Shown here piece by piece: positions 46,623 to 54,638 of a DNA stretch of 64,000 bases; the stretch's first letter is position 1; every line of letters starts with the position of its first letter. Both the position numbers and the translations under genes were made by a program. Source of the DNA: RGIG4079 sp045596365 (GTDB lineage: Bacteria > Bacteroidota > Bacteroidia > Bacteroidales > Muribaculaceae); contig JAZOCE010000002.1 in assembly GCA_045596365.1 (NCBI GenBank), positions 62,001-126,000 of the forward strand, read 5' to 3'. The notes beneath the pieces were generated by a model. It was not told the DNA's origin. It worked only from the letters and a program-made list of their open reading frames with translations, and made no database searches.

Positions 46623-47873
46623 GTGAACGTATCAATTATAGCCATAGGAGACGAGTTGCTGATAGGACAAGTCATTGACACCAACTCAGGTGATATAGCC
46701 CGCATGTTAAACCCTGTGGGCTGGAAAGTTAACGACGTACAAGTCATTGGAGACAATGCCGATGAAATACATCGTGCCATAGACCGCGCATTTGCTGTAA
46801 GCGATGTAGTACTGACAACAGGCGGCCTCGGTCCCACAAAAGACGACATCACCAAATCGGTATTATGCCAATACTTCGGCGGAGAGCTATACGAGAACCT
46901 TGAGGTGCTTGAAAACGTAAAAGAGGTTGTGTCCAAGCGCGGAATAAAACTTAACGACCTCACAGCATCGCAAGCCATCGTACCTTCATCTTGTCGAGTC
47001 ATACAAAATCTCGTTGGAACAGCTCCATTGATGTGGTTTGAAAAAGAAGGCAAAGTGCTTGTATCAATGCCGGGAGTCCCTTTTGAGACTCGACAAATGT
47101 TTCGTGATGAAGTATTACCTCAACTATTGGAAAAATTTCACAGCAACATCGCCATTGAGCATCGCACATTGCTCGTAATCAACTACACCGAGTCGGCACT
47201 CGCAACCGAAATAGCAGAATGGGAAGACGCACTACCGCCACATCTCCACCTTGCCTACCTCCCGAAGCCAGGACTCATACGCTTGCGACTTGATGGCACA
47301 CATCACGACAAAACTTTCATCAACGACGAGCTCAATCGCTACCATCGCCAACTCATTGACATGCTCGGTGATGACATTCTATTCGCCGAAGACCGAAGCG
47401 TCGAGGAGATACTGCTACATTACCTCAATGAGACAGGCTTGACCGTTTCGACCGCTGAAAGCTGCACCGGAGGCAACATCGCCCACCTCATCACAAGCGT
47501 TGCCGGTAGTTCATCTTCGTTTATGGGTAGCGTAGTGGCATATAGCAACGAAGTGAAACATCGCGTGTTGGGGGTAAACGACGAGACACTTCTCCAACAT
47601 GGAGCTGTGAGTATCGCCACCGTCGAAGAGATGGCACAGGGCGTCTGCACCACCATTGGCACCGATTGTGCTATTGCCACATCGGGTATTGCCGGACCAG
47701 GCGGTGGCACAGCAGAAAAACCAGTTGGCACTGTGTGCATCGCAGTCAAGACACCACAAGCGATTGTAAGCAACACCTTCCATTTTCCAGGTAACCGCAG
47801 TCGCGTCATTGATCGCACATCCACCACTGCAATCATCATGCTAATAGAGCAACTGAAAGATTTAAAGCGATAA
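46623..47873 (+). CDS. cinA: CinA family protein (nicotinamide-nucleotide amidohydrolase)
   Basis: A 416-residue protein starting at GTG; no suitable ATG lies closer. Residues 1-170 are the MoCF-like COG1058 domain (G-D-E-L-L-I-G, T-T-G-G-L-G-P-T-K-D-D, M-P-G-V-P). The C-terminal 160 residues are the PncC deamidase domain (S-T-A-E-S-C-T-G-G near 277, G-V-V-A-Y-S-N-like block, S-G-I-A-G-P-G-G-G). It recycles NMN in the NAD cycle. The start sits immediately after a pyrimidine tract, so its own promoter is unclear. Confidence 0.93.
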   Translation: MNVSIIAIGDELLIGQVIDTNSGDIARMLNPVGWKVNDVQVIGDNADEIHRAIDRAFAVSDVVLTTGGLGPTKDDITKSVLCQYFGGELYENLEVLENVKEVVSKRGIKLNDLTASQAIVPSSCRVIQNLVGTAPLMWFEKEGKVLVSMPGVPFETRQMFRDEVLPQLLEKFHSNIAIEHRTLLVINYTESALATEIAEWEDALPPHLHLAYLPKPGLIRLRLDGTHHDKTFINDELNRYHRQLIDMLGDDILFAEDRSVEEILLHYLNETGLTVSTAESCTGGNIAHLITSVAGSSSSFMGSVVAYSNEVKHRVLGVNDETLLQHGAVSIATVEEMAQGVCTTIGTDCAIATSGIAGPGGGTAEKPVGTVCIAVKTPQAIVSNTFHFPGNRSRVIDRTSTTAIIMLIEQLKDLKR

Positions 47874-47909
47874 AAAATCAACCTATTAGCAAAATTATAT
47901 TCTCGGAAA

Positions 47910-47941
47910 TTTGTGTAATCCGATAAAATTTTGTTACTTTG
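47910..47941 (+). promoter_or_regulatory. Promoter of the rpmB-rpmG operon
   Basis: TTTG (47910-47913), 20-nt spacer, TTACTTTG (47934-47941), one mismatch to the -7 consensus, then CACT. The leader of about 123 nt before rpmB contains no structure I recognise but could carry autogenous control. Confidence 0.75.
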
Positions 47942-48071
47942 CACTCTGTTTTGTGGCTCATCCTGAAAGTCGTTAAAAATGATGCAATTAACGATGATAT
48001 GAGACTGAGATGGCGGCCAACAAAGCAATACCAAGTTAATTAATAACAAAACAAGATAAATTATAACAGCC

Positions 48072-48335
48072 ATGTCAAAGATTTGTCAAATTACAGGCAA
48101 GAAAGCGATGGTAGGTAATAACGTATCGCACTCTAAGAGACGCACAAAACGTAAATTCAACGTTAACCTATTCTCTAAGAAGTTCTATTGGGTAGAACAA
48201 GAAATGTGGATTAGCCTCACTATTTCTGCTGCCGGTCTCCGCACCATCAATAAACTCGGTCTTAATGCAGCTATGATGCAAGCAGCCGAAAAGGGTTATT
48301 TAACTGAAAAGGATATTAAAATTTTAGAATTCTAA
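48072..48335 (+). CDS. rpmB: Ribosomal protein bL28
   Basis: An 87-residue protein of the large subunit. The N-terminal C-Q-I-T-G-K-K and N-V-S-H-S-K-R-R-T-K-R-K-F-N-V-N signatures are clear, and R-T-I-N-K-L-G-L lies in the C-terminal helix. It is the first gene of a three-gene ribosomal operon, 4 nt before rpmG. Confidence 0.97.
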   Translation: MSKICQITGKKAMVGNNVSHSKRRTKRKFNVNLFSKKFYWVEQEMWISLTISAAGLRTINKLGLNAAMMQAAEKGYLTEKDIKILEF

Positions 48336-48339
48336 GAAG

Positions 48340-48528
48340 ATGGCAAAGAAAGCTAAAGGTAATCGTGTACAAGTAATTCTTGAGTGCACTGAACACAAGG
48401 CAAGTGGTATGCCCGGTACTTCACGTTATATTACTACTAAAAACAGAAAAAATACCACTGAAAGATTGGAACTTAAGAAATACAACCCAATTCTTAAGAA
48501 AGTAACTGTTCACAAAGAAATTAAATAA
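48340..48528 (+). CDS. rpmG: Ribosomal protein bL33, zinc-free form
   Basis: A 62-residue large-subunit protein: V-I-L-E-C-T-E-H-K-A, Y-I-T-T-K-N-R-K-N-T and L-K-K-Y-N-P-x-L-K-K are typical. Only one Cys remains, so this is the C-minus (zinc-independent) form, which does not need zinc for folding. It lies between rpmB and a DUF4295 gene. Confidence 0.96.
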   Translation: MAKKAKGNRVQVILECTEHKASGMPGTSRYITTKNRKNTTERLELKKYNPILKKVTVHKEIK

Positions 48529-48539
48529 TACACTAAGAT

Positions 48540-48689
48540 ATGGCAAAGAAAACCGTTGCAACTCTTCAAAAGGGTGAAGGTCGTACCTATAGCAAGGTCA
48601 TCAAAATGGAAAAATCTCCTAAGACCGGTGCTTATGTTTTCAAAGAAGAAATGGTACCCAACGACGCTGTAAAAGAAGCGTTGAAATAA
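48540..48689 (+). CDS. DUF4295 small protein, likely ribosomal (bL38-type)
   Basis: A 49-residue basic protein beginning M-A-K-K-T-V-A-T-L and containing K-V-I-K-M-E-K-S-P-K-T-G-A-Y and K-E-E-M-V-P. It follows rpmG by 11 nt and ends before a strong terminator, so it is the third gene of the ribosomal operon. DUF4295 proteins are Bacteroidota specific and sit in this place. To my knowledge a Bacteroidota ribosome structure assigned such a protein to the large subunit as bL38; I state that from memory. Confidence 0.85.
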   Translation: MAKKTVATLQKGEGRTYSKVIKMEKSPKTGAYVFKEEMVPNDAVKEALK

Positions 48690-48716
48690 GATTTGATTCA
48701 AATTCAACTCAATATC

Positions 48717-48750
48717 GTCAGCCTCATCAAAATGATGAGGCTGACTTTTT
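48717..48750 (+). terminator. Intrinsic terminator of the rpmB operon
   Basis: A 12-bp stem (48717-48728 with 48734-48745) with a 5-nt loop, then T5. Confidence 0.9.
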
Positions 48751-48972
48751 ATCCCCCACCCTCCTAAATAAAATTGTGGCTTATTGGTCAAAATTGTAGA
48801 TTTACGCTCCTATTTAACCGGAGAAGTTTTTTGGGCGAGCTTATAAACTTGAACAAATTCATCCAATATGGCTTAACAAGAGTTACAATTGAGCGGCTAA
48901 TGGAGCTGATTTAGCCCCAGAATTCCTATACGAAATAGGCACTGTTGCATAAAAGCAGCTGCATCATAATGC
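48751..48972. other. Intergenic region between the rpmB operon and tRNA-Arg
   Basis: No convincing gene. GGCACTGTTGCAT at 48938-48950 resembles the tip of some insertion-sequence inverted repeats, but no partner end or transposase is present. Confidence 0.35.
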
Positions 48973-49004
48973 AAATCGACCTTACCTCTTGGCAAGGTCG
49001 ATTT
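48973..49004 (-). terminator. Terminator hairpin of tRNA-Arg (minus strand)
   Basis: A 14-bp stem (48973-48986 with 48991-49004, one G-U) with a 4-nt loop, 10 nt past the tRNA. The run after the stem is short (TTT within the stem base, then GCATT). Confidence 0.65.
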
Positions 49005-49013
49005 TATTTCAAG

Positions 49014-49085
49014 TATTCCCGTGGGGAGTCGAACCCCAATCGTTGGAACCGGAATCCAATATTCTATCCATTGAACTACGGGAAC
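49014..49085 (-). tRNA. tRNA-Arg (CCG)
   Basis: On the minus strand all arms fold: acceptor GTTCCCG with CGGGAAT, D stem GTTC/GAAT, anticodon stem TTGGA/TCCAA around loop TTCCGGT (anticodon CCG), T stem TGGGG/CCCCA with loop TTCGACT. Discriminator A; CCA is not encoded. It decodes CGG. Confidence 0.93.
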
Positions 49086-49104
49086 ATATAAATATCGTAA
49101 ATCG

Positions 49105-49136
49105 TGTGCAAAATTAGTCGTTTTTTTGTAGTTTTG
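49105..49136 (+). promoter_or_regulatory. Promoter of ung, interlocked with the tRNA-Arg promoter
   Basis: TGTG (49105-49108, one mismatch to TTTG), 20-nt spacer, TAGTTTTG (49129-49136), then CAA. The start codon is 28 nt downstream. Confidence 0.6.
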
Positions 49137-49140
49137 CAAA
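49109..49140 (-). promoter_or_regulatory. Canonical promoter of tRNA-Arg
   Basis: Minus strand: TTTG (49140-49137), 20-nt spacer, TAATTTTG (49116-49109), then CAC. It overlaps the divergent ung promoter almost completely. Confidence 0.8.
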
Positions 49141-49164
49141 TAGAACAATTACCGGCAAAATGAC

Positions 49165-49827
49165 ATGGATGTAAAGATTGAACAATCATGGAAAGAACGC
49201 CTTTCCTCAGAATGGGACAAGGATTATTTCGTGCGCCTCACCGATTTTGTACGCCAAGAGTATCGCACAAAACAAATATTTCCTCCGGCATCAAAAATTT
49301 TTGCCGCTTTTGACGCATGCCCATTCAATCAGGTAAAAGTGGTTATACTCGGACAAGACCCCTATCATGATGTGGGTCAAGCCAATGGCTTGTGCTTCTC
49401 GGTCGCACCCGGTATCCCCATGCCCCCATCACTTGTAAACATCTTCAAGGAGATACGTGATGACATAGGCACTCCCATTCCGGAGAATGGAGATCTGAGC
49501 CGTTGGGCAAATCAAGGTGTGCTACTCCTCAATGCGACTCTCACAGTAGAAGCTCATCGTGCAGCATCTCACCAAGGACGCGGATGGGAAGAATTTACAG
49601 ATGAAGTAATCATGCGTCTTGCCAACGATCGTCAAGGACTTGTGTTTATGCTCTGGGGATCATATGCAATCAAAAAGGGAGCATTTATCGACCGCAACAA
49701 GCATTTGGTGCTCACATCTCCTCACCCATCGCCACTAAGTGCTTATCGTGGATTCTTGGGGAATAAACATTTCTCTAAAGCCAATCAATATCTCGCATCA
49801 CAAGGAAAGGAACAAATACAATGGTAA
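49165..49827 (+). CDS. ung: Uracil-DNA glycosylase
   Basis: A 220-residue family 1 enzyme that removes uracil from DNA. The catalytic loop G-Q-D-P-Y-H-D is near 64-70, the uracil pocket is L-L-L-N-A-T-L-T-V, and the leucine/minor-groove loop is S-P-H-P-S-P-L-S. Length and motifs are standard. Its stop overlaps the next gene by 7 nt, so it leads an operon. Confidence 0.97.
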   Translation: MDVKIEQSWKERLSSEWDKDYFVRLTDFVRQEYRTKQIFPPASKIFAAFDACPFNQVKVVILGQDPYHDVGQANGLCFSVAPGIPMPPSLVNIFKEIRDDIGTPIPENGDLSRWANQGVLLLNATLTVEAHRAASHQGRGWEEFTDEVIMRLANDRQGLVFMLWGSYAIKKGAFIDRNKHLVLTSPHPSPLSAYRGFLGNKHFSKANQYLASQGKEQIQW

Positions 49828-50213
49828 AATATAGCTTAGAGGAGCGCATCAATCGCGCTCGACAATTACACAAAGAGGGTTATAATTGTTCTCAATGTGT
49901 GTTTATGGTTTTTGATGATGTTCATGGAATGGACCTTGACATTGCCACACGAGTATCATCGGGATTTGGTGGTGGCGTGGGTGGTCAACGCCAAGTGTGT
50001 GGTGCCGTTTCAGGAATGACTATGATGCTAGGCATGACAAAATTCAGCCAACCCACCGACAAACCTTCTCTGTATAAAACTGTACAGGATTATAGTTCAG
50101 AATTTAAAGAGTTAAATGGTTCTATCGTGTGTGGTGAGCTACTGAAACCCGGTCGCAAGCCATGCATGTCTCTCATCGAAGATGCCATTACAATCATTCA
50201 CAACAAACTCTGA
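49821..50213 (+). CDS. C_GCAxxG_C_C family protein
   Basis: A 130-residue cysteine-rich protein of the PF09719-type family: Y-N-C-S-Q-C-V-F near 22, G-F-G-G-G-V-G-G-Q-R-Q-V-C-G-A-V-S-G near 50-67, then C-G-E-L-L and a late C. The conserved Cys residues suggest a redox or metal-binding protein, possibly cofactor related, but the function is not known. It overlaps ung by 7 nt. Confidence 0.85.
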   Translation: MVKYSLEERINRARQLHKEGYNCSQCVFMVFDDVHGMDLDIATRVSSGFGGGVGGQRQVCGAVSGMTMMLGMTKFSQPTDKPSLYKTVQDYSSEFKELNGSIVCGELLKPGRKPCMSLIEDAITIIHNKL

Positions 50214-50223
50214 TCTTTAGTCA

Positions 50224-51483
50224 ATGAATTACCGCCTAATTATATTATTCTTTGCTTGCGTCTTTACTTTTTCTCTTCGCGCTCAAGAGGATACAATGAC
50301 CGGCATTTTTGCTCCGTCATTTCATTCTTTGCAGGTAAAGGTCGAAGGAAACGAATATGCTCCGCCGGTAATCATGCTCAATAGCGACGACCACATCGTC
50401 ATCAATTTTGATGAGATAGCTGAAGACCAACGCTACATGAGATATTCACTCGTTCATTGCGATGCTCAATGGCGTCCATCAGGATTAGTAGATGCCGAAT
50501 ATATCGACGGCTTTAACCTTGGCGATGTAGAGCAATATGAATTCTCGCAGATGACAACAACTCACTATGTCAACTACACGATTGCCCTACCCAACGACCA
50601 AGTGAAGTTTACAATTTCGGGGAATTACCTGCTAAAAGTGTTCCCAGAGGATAATCCAGACGAAACACTACTACAAGCGCGTTTCTCTGTGAGCGAAAAC
50701 ACGATGAAAGTGTCGGGCGGAGTTACATCACGCACCGATATAGACTATAACAATCGACATCAGCAACTGTCGGTCATTGTCGACGCCGACAAGGTGAAAG
50801 TGCAAGACATGTTCAACGACCTCAAGCTCGTTGTCACACAAAATGGACGTGTAGATAATCAGGTTATCATCAGCAAACCTCTACGCATTGCCGGGCGTGT
50901 CGCCTATTTTGAGCATCTTCAACCGCTCATTTTCACTGCAGGTAATGAATATCGCCGCATGGAAATTACGTCAACCTCATATCCCGGAATGGGCGTTGAG
51001 GAAATCAGCTATGCTCATCCTCTTTACCACATGCTATTGACTGTTGACAAGCCAAGATATGCAAGTAGCTACACATATGATCAAACTCAATTTGGGCGAT
51101 ACAAAATACGCGAATACAACTCTGCAATGAGCAATATCGAGGCCGACTATGTTGTAGCACATTTTGCACTCGAAATGCCTGAGCTGATAAATACCGATAT
51201 TTTCCTTGACGGAGATTTCACCTATCGCCGTTTTTCCCCGGAATCACGCATGATATACAACCCTGCGACAAACTGTTATGAAAAAAATCTTCTACTAAAA
51301 CAAGGCGCATATAATTATCAATATCTTGCAGTTCCTTTGGGCAGTCCACAAGGGAAGACATCAATCGTAGAAGGCAATTTTTACCAAACAATAAATGAAT
51401 ATGTTGCAATGGTCTATCATCGCCCACCGGGAAGCCGATATGATAGACTTGTTGGTGCAACCATCATCTATTCAGGACGTTAA
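50224..51483 (+). CDS. Type IX secretion system plug protein (DUF5103)
   Basis: A 419-residue exported protein (signal peptide about 1-20). The N-terminal beta-sandwich with V-I-M-L-N-S-D-D and Y-S-L-V-H-C-D-A-Q-W-R-P-S, and the central Y-D-Q-T-Q-F-G-R-Y block, are hallmarks of DUF5103. In Flavobacterium the homologue (Plug) closes the periplasmic side of the SprA outer-membrane channel when no cargo is engaged. It implies that this organism has, or descends from one with, type IX secretion. It starts 10 nt after the Cys-rich gene. Confidence 0.88.
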   Translation: MNYRLIILFFACVFTFSLRAQEDTMTGIFAPSFHSLQVKVEGNEYAPPVIMLNSDDHIVINFDEIAEDQRYMRYSLVHCDAQWRPSGLVDAEYIDGFNLGDVEQYEFSQMTTTHYVNYTIALPNDQVKFTISGNYLLKVFPEDNPDETLLQARFSVSENTMKVSGGVTSRTDIDYNNRHQQLSVIVDADKVKVQDMFNDLKLVVTQNGRVDNQVIISKPLRIAGRVAYFEHLQPLIFTAGNEYRRMEITSTSYPGMGVEEISYAHPLYHMLLTVDKPRYASSYTYDQTQFGRYKIREYNSAMSNIEADYVVAHFALEMPELINTDIFLDGDFTYRRFSPESRMIYNPATNCYEKNLLLKQGAYNYQYLAVPLGSPQGKTSIVEGNFYQTINEYVAMVYHRPPGSRYDRLVGATIIYSGR

Positions 51484-51530
51484 ACTATTGAGATTTTAAT
51501 AAATTGGAAACTAAAGACGAAGAAACCATA

Positions 51531-52112
51531 ATGTTACAAATTAAAGATACCCTTGTTTCGCTCGATCTCGCCGAGCAATTTTTCTTGTGTGATCTTGACA
51601 GCTGTCTTGGAGAGTGTTGCATTGAAGGCGATGCAGGAGCCCCCATCACAAAAGAGGAATATGAAAAATTGAAAGAGATACTCCCCATTGTGTGGGACGA
51701 CCTCATGCCACAAGCACAGGAGGAGATAAAAGCCAATGGTGTGGGATATATCGACGAAGAGGGAGACCTCGTTACATCAATCGTAAATAACCGCAATTGC
51801 GTATTCACATGCTATGCTCCCGGGGGAATGTGCCAATGTGCAATTGAAAAAGCCTATCGCGAGGGACGCACCGATTTTTACAAACCAATCTCTTGCCACT
51901 TATATCCATTGCGACTAACTGAATATGCATCTTTTACGGCTGTAAACTATCACCGTTGGAAGATATGCAAATGCGCCGAATTGCTCGGTCGCAAAGAGGG
52001 AGTGAGAGTCTATCAATTCTTAAAAGAGCCTCTAATCCGACGGTTTGGAAAAGAATGGTATGACGAGCTGTGCCTCGCCTGCGAAGCCTACCTTGAAGAA
52101 TATGGCAAATAA
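51531..52112 (+). CDS. DUF3109 cysteine-rich protein
   Basis: A 193-residue cytosolic protein from ATG 51531 (a TTG at 51504 is in frame but family members begin at the M-L-Q-I-K-D-T-L-V position). About 12 Cys residues occur in clusters: C-D-L-D-S-C-L-G-E-C-C, C-V-F-T-C-Y-A-P-G-G-M-C-Q-C, C-H-L-Y-P, C-K-C-A-E and C-L-A-C. That pattern is like YkgJ/Fe-S or zinc binding proteins. The biochemical role is unknown. It is the last gene of the ung operon. Confidence 0.85.
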   Translation: MLQIKDTLVSLDLAEQFFLCDLDSCLGECCIEGDAGAPITKEEYEKLKEILPIVWDDLMPQAQEEIKANGVGYIDEEGDLVTSIVNNRNCVFTCYAPGGMCQCAIEKAYREGRTDFYKPISCHLYPLRLTEYASFTAVNYHRWKICKCAELLGRKEGVRVYQFLKEPLIRRFGKEWYDELCLACEAYLEEYGK

Positions 52113-52121
52113 GAAACAAAA

Positions 52122-52165
52122 AAAATGTCGCTACCCCAAAAAGTTGTAGCGACATTTTCTTTAAA
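52122..52165. terminator. Bidirectional terminator between DUF3109 and PepSY-like genes
   Basis: A 13-bp stem (52122-52134 with 52146-52158) with an 11-nt loop; T-rich on the plus side and a run of eight T on the minus side, so it serves both convergent genes. Confidence 0.88.
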
Positions 52166-52180
52166 ATTCCTATGAGAAAA

Positions 52181-52627
52181 CTAATCTGTTACCGAAATAA
52201 GGTTGCCATCAAGGTCAAAGCGATATTCATCTTTAAACCACTCCGATGTTTCAATCTTTACATTTGATTGATTAAATTCAACCTCCTCTACTTTATTTAA
52301 TAGATTGCGAGAGCTTAATTCTGTATAGATTTTTACAGGCAAAATCTCCTTAAGGATTGCTTGAGAGATCTTTTTATTTCCGGCTTCAAGCTTTAGCAAT
52401 TTGCCTTTAGCATCAAATGCCATATCAACGCCATTTTTAAGTTCGATATCAAAATAGCCATTATCTTGTTCACACTCTCGAATATTTACCGATGCATAGT
52501 GTTTCTTAATAAAAGATTGTGCTTCAGCAGGGAGCTGAGACACATCAACATGGCGATCGGCTCTTGCAGTAAAACCAACTGCTAATACCAACGTCACAAT
52601 AGCGACTAATCTTGAGAAATTTTTCAT
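52181..52627 (-). CDS. PepSY-like periplasmic protein
   Basis: A 148-residue exported protein from ATG 52627 (an ATG two codons upstream is also in frame). A signal peptide (about 1-22, ending F-T-A-R-A) precedes two PepSY-like repeats: L-P-A-E-A-Q-S-F-I-K-K-H-Y then D-I-E-L-K-N-G-V-D-M-A-F-D-A-K-G, and a second half ending F-D-L-D-G-N-L-I. Members may inhibit peptidases or bind cell-envelope partners; no partner is evident here. Confidence 0.8.
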   Translation of the reverse strand: MKNFSRLVAIVTLVLAVGFTARADRHVDVSQLPAEAQSFIKKHYASVNIRECEQDNGYFDIELKNGVDMAFDAKGKLLKLEAGNKKISQAILKEILPVKIYTELSSRNLLNKVEEVEFNQSNVKIETSEWFKDEYRFDLDGNLISVTD

Positions 52628-52664
52628 AAACATATATTACTTTAGGTTAATCAATAAAATAGAC

Positions 52665-52703
52665 AACCCACAAACGCATATGGTTTAATAACGTTTGTGG
52701 GTT
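52665..52703 (-). terminator. Terminator after typA
   Basis: A 12-bp stem (52665-52676 with 52692-52703) with a 15-nt loop, 29 nt past the typA stop. The T run is better on the plus strand, so it may act both ways. Confidence 0.7.
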
Positions 52704-52731
52704 TTATTATTTATTAACTAAAGAATAGTTC

Positions 52732-54531
52732 CTATGACTTGTTTGCGCGTTTGCGTTCTATCTCGTCAAGGATGATTTTACGGATGCGCAAGTGATTGGG
52801 TGTTACCTCTACATATTCATCCTCTTTGATATATTCGAGTGCTTCTTCAAGACTGAATACCACAGGAGGAATGATGCGAGCTTTATCATCAGCACCCGAT
52901 GCACGCATATTTGTCAACTTCTTTGACTTGGTAACATTTACAACAATGTCATTATCTTTTGCATTTTCCCCAACTACTTGACCGGCATAAACCTCCTCTT
53001 GTGGAAAGATGAAAAAGCGACCACGATCTTGTAGCTTATCAATTGCATAGGCATAGGCTGTACCGGCTTCCATTGCTATCAATGAGCCATTGGTGCGCCG
53101 CTCGATGTCTCCTTTCCATGGTTGGTATTCAAGGAAACGGTGAGCCATGATAGCTTCACCTGCCGATGCAGTCAACACATTGTTACGCAACCCAATGATA
53201 CCACGAGATGGGATTTGGAATTCCATGTGTATGCGATCGTTTTGTGCATTCATTGTCAACATCTCACCTTTGCGGCGAGTTACCATATCGATAATTTTGC
53301 TTGAATATTCCTCAGTAACGTTGATTGTCAACAGTTCCACAGGCTCGCACTTGACCCCATCAATCTCCTTGATGATTACTTGTGGTTGTCCCACTTGCAA
53401 TTCATAGCCCTCACGACGCATTGTTTCAATCAACACTGACAAATGTAACACACCACGACCAAATACAGTCCACACATCTTCGTGATCGGCCTTTGTTACT
53501 CGCAATGCCAAATTGCGGTCAAGTTCTTTTTCCAAACGGTCGGCAATGTGTCGAGATGTTACAAATTTACCATCTTTTCCAAAGAATGGGCTGTCGTTAA
53601 TAGTAAATGTCATTGACATCGTAGGCTCATCAATCGCAATGCGTGGCAATGCCTCAGGATTTGCAATATCAGCGACAGTATCACCAATTTCAAACCCTTC
53701 AATACCCACAAGGGCACAAATATCTCCACTCTTTACACTTGACACCTTTTTACGCCCCATTCCCTCAAACGTATGCAACTCTTTAATGCGTTGCTTAACA
53801 ATTGAGCCATCTTTCTTGCAAAGAGCAATTTCCATTCCTTCACGCAACTCGCCACGATGCACGCGTCCGATAGCTATGCGCCCAACATAAGAAGAATAGT
53901 CAAGTGATGTAATCAACATTTGTGCATCACCCTCAAGAGTTTTAGGCTCAGGAATATATTCAATAATAGCATCAAGCAGAGCAAGAATGTTATCAGTGGG
54001 CTTTTGCCAATCGGTACTCATCCAGCCTTGTTTAGCAGAGCCAAATATTGTAGGGAAATCAAGTTGGTCTTCAGTAGCTTCAAGATTAAACATCAAATCA
54101 AATACCATTTCTTGTACCTCATCAGGACGGCAATTAGGTTTATCCACCTTATTAACGACAACGACAGGTTTCAACCCCATTTGGATAGCCTTTTGAAGCA
54201 CAAAACGTGTTTGAGGCATTGGCCCTTCAAAAGCATCTACCAAAAGGAGACAACCATCAGCCATGTTCAACACGCGTTCCACCTCACCACCAAAATCGGC
54301 GTGCCCCGGAGTGTCAATGATGTTTATCTTATAATCTTTATATGTTATAGAAACGTTTTTTGAAAGGATTGTAATTCCACGTTCACGTTCCAAGTCATTG
54401 TTATCAAGGATTAGCTCACCTGCATTTTGGTTTTCGCGGAATAGGTTTCCGGCGAGCAACATTTTATCAACGATAGTAGTTTTACCGTGGTCAACGTGAG
54501 CTATAATAGCGATGTTTCTAATCTTCTGCAT
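52732..54531 (-). CDS. typA: Ribosome-associated GTPase TypA/BipA
   Basis: A 599-residue translational GTPase. G1 is A-H-V-D-H-G-K-T-T at 11-19, G3 D-T-P-G-H-A-D, G4 N-K-V-D and G5 G-S-A-K. The EF-G-like domains III and V and the BipA-specific C-terminal domain follow. It helps 50S assembly and stress adaptation. It is monocistronic with its own promoter and terminator. Confidence 0.97.
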   Translation of the reverse strand: MQKIRNIAIIAHVDHGKTTIVDKMLLAGNLFRENQNAGELILDNNDLERERGITILSKNVSITYKDYKINIIDTPGHADFGGEVERVLNMADGCLLLVDAFEGPMPQTRFVLQKAIQMGLKPVVVVNKVDKPNCRPDEVQEMVFDLMFNLEATEDQLDFPTIFGSAKQGWMSTDWQKPTDNILALLDAIIEYIPEPKTLEGDAQMLITSLDYSSYVGRIAIGRVHRGELREGMEIALCKKDGSIVKQRIKELHTFEGMGRKKVSSVKSGDICALVGIEGFEIGDTVADIANPEALPRIAIDEPTMSMTFTINDSPFFGKDGKFVTSRHIADRLEKELDRNLALRVTKADHEDVWTVFGRGVLHLSVLIETMRREGYELQVGQPQVIIKEIDGVKCEPVELLTINVTEEYSSKIIDMVTRRKGEMLTMNAQNDRIHMEFQIPSRGIIGLRNNVLTASAGEAIMAHRFLEYQPWKGDIERRTNGSLIAMEAGTAYAYAIDKLQDRGRFFIFPQEEVYAGQVVGENAKDNDIVVNVTKSKKLTNMRASGADDKARIIPPVVFSLEEALEYIKEDEYVEVTPNHLRIRKIILDEIERKRANKS

Positions 54532-54553
54532 ACTGATATCTGTTTTCAGAGTG

Positions 54554-54588
54554 CAAAGTTACAAAATAATCGCCAAGCTATAAACAAA
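54554..54588 (-). promoter_or_regulatory. Promoter of typA
   Basis: Minus strand: TTTG (54588-54585), a 23-nt spacer, TAACTTTG (54561-54554), then CAC. The -33 element overlaps the T tract of the upstream terminator. Confidence 0.6.
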
Positions 54589-54617
54589 GACGCGCACATA
54601 AATACTATGCGCGCGTC
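54585..54617 (-). terminator. Terminator of the acyl-CoA ligase gene
   Basis: On the minus strand a 12-bp GC-rich stem (54606-54617 with 54589-54600, one G-U) closes a 5-nt loop, followed by TTTGTTT. It lies 21 nt past the stop codon. Confidence 0.8.
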
Positions 54618-54638
54618 AATTTTATATGGCAATTTCTA

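Noticed and set aside
47420..48073. Minus-strand frame over the cinA 3' end and the rpmB leader
   Set aside because: It covers the strong rpmB promoter and cinA catalytic domain and shows no family similarity.
48938..48950. GGCACTGTTGCAT resembling an IS inverted-repeat tip
   Set aside because: No second end, target duplication or transposase in the window; a short match by chance is likely.
48897..49148. Minus-strand frame of 83 codons across tRNA-Arg
   Set aside because: It is produced by reading through the tRNA and its promoter; not a gene.
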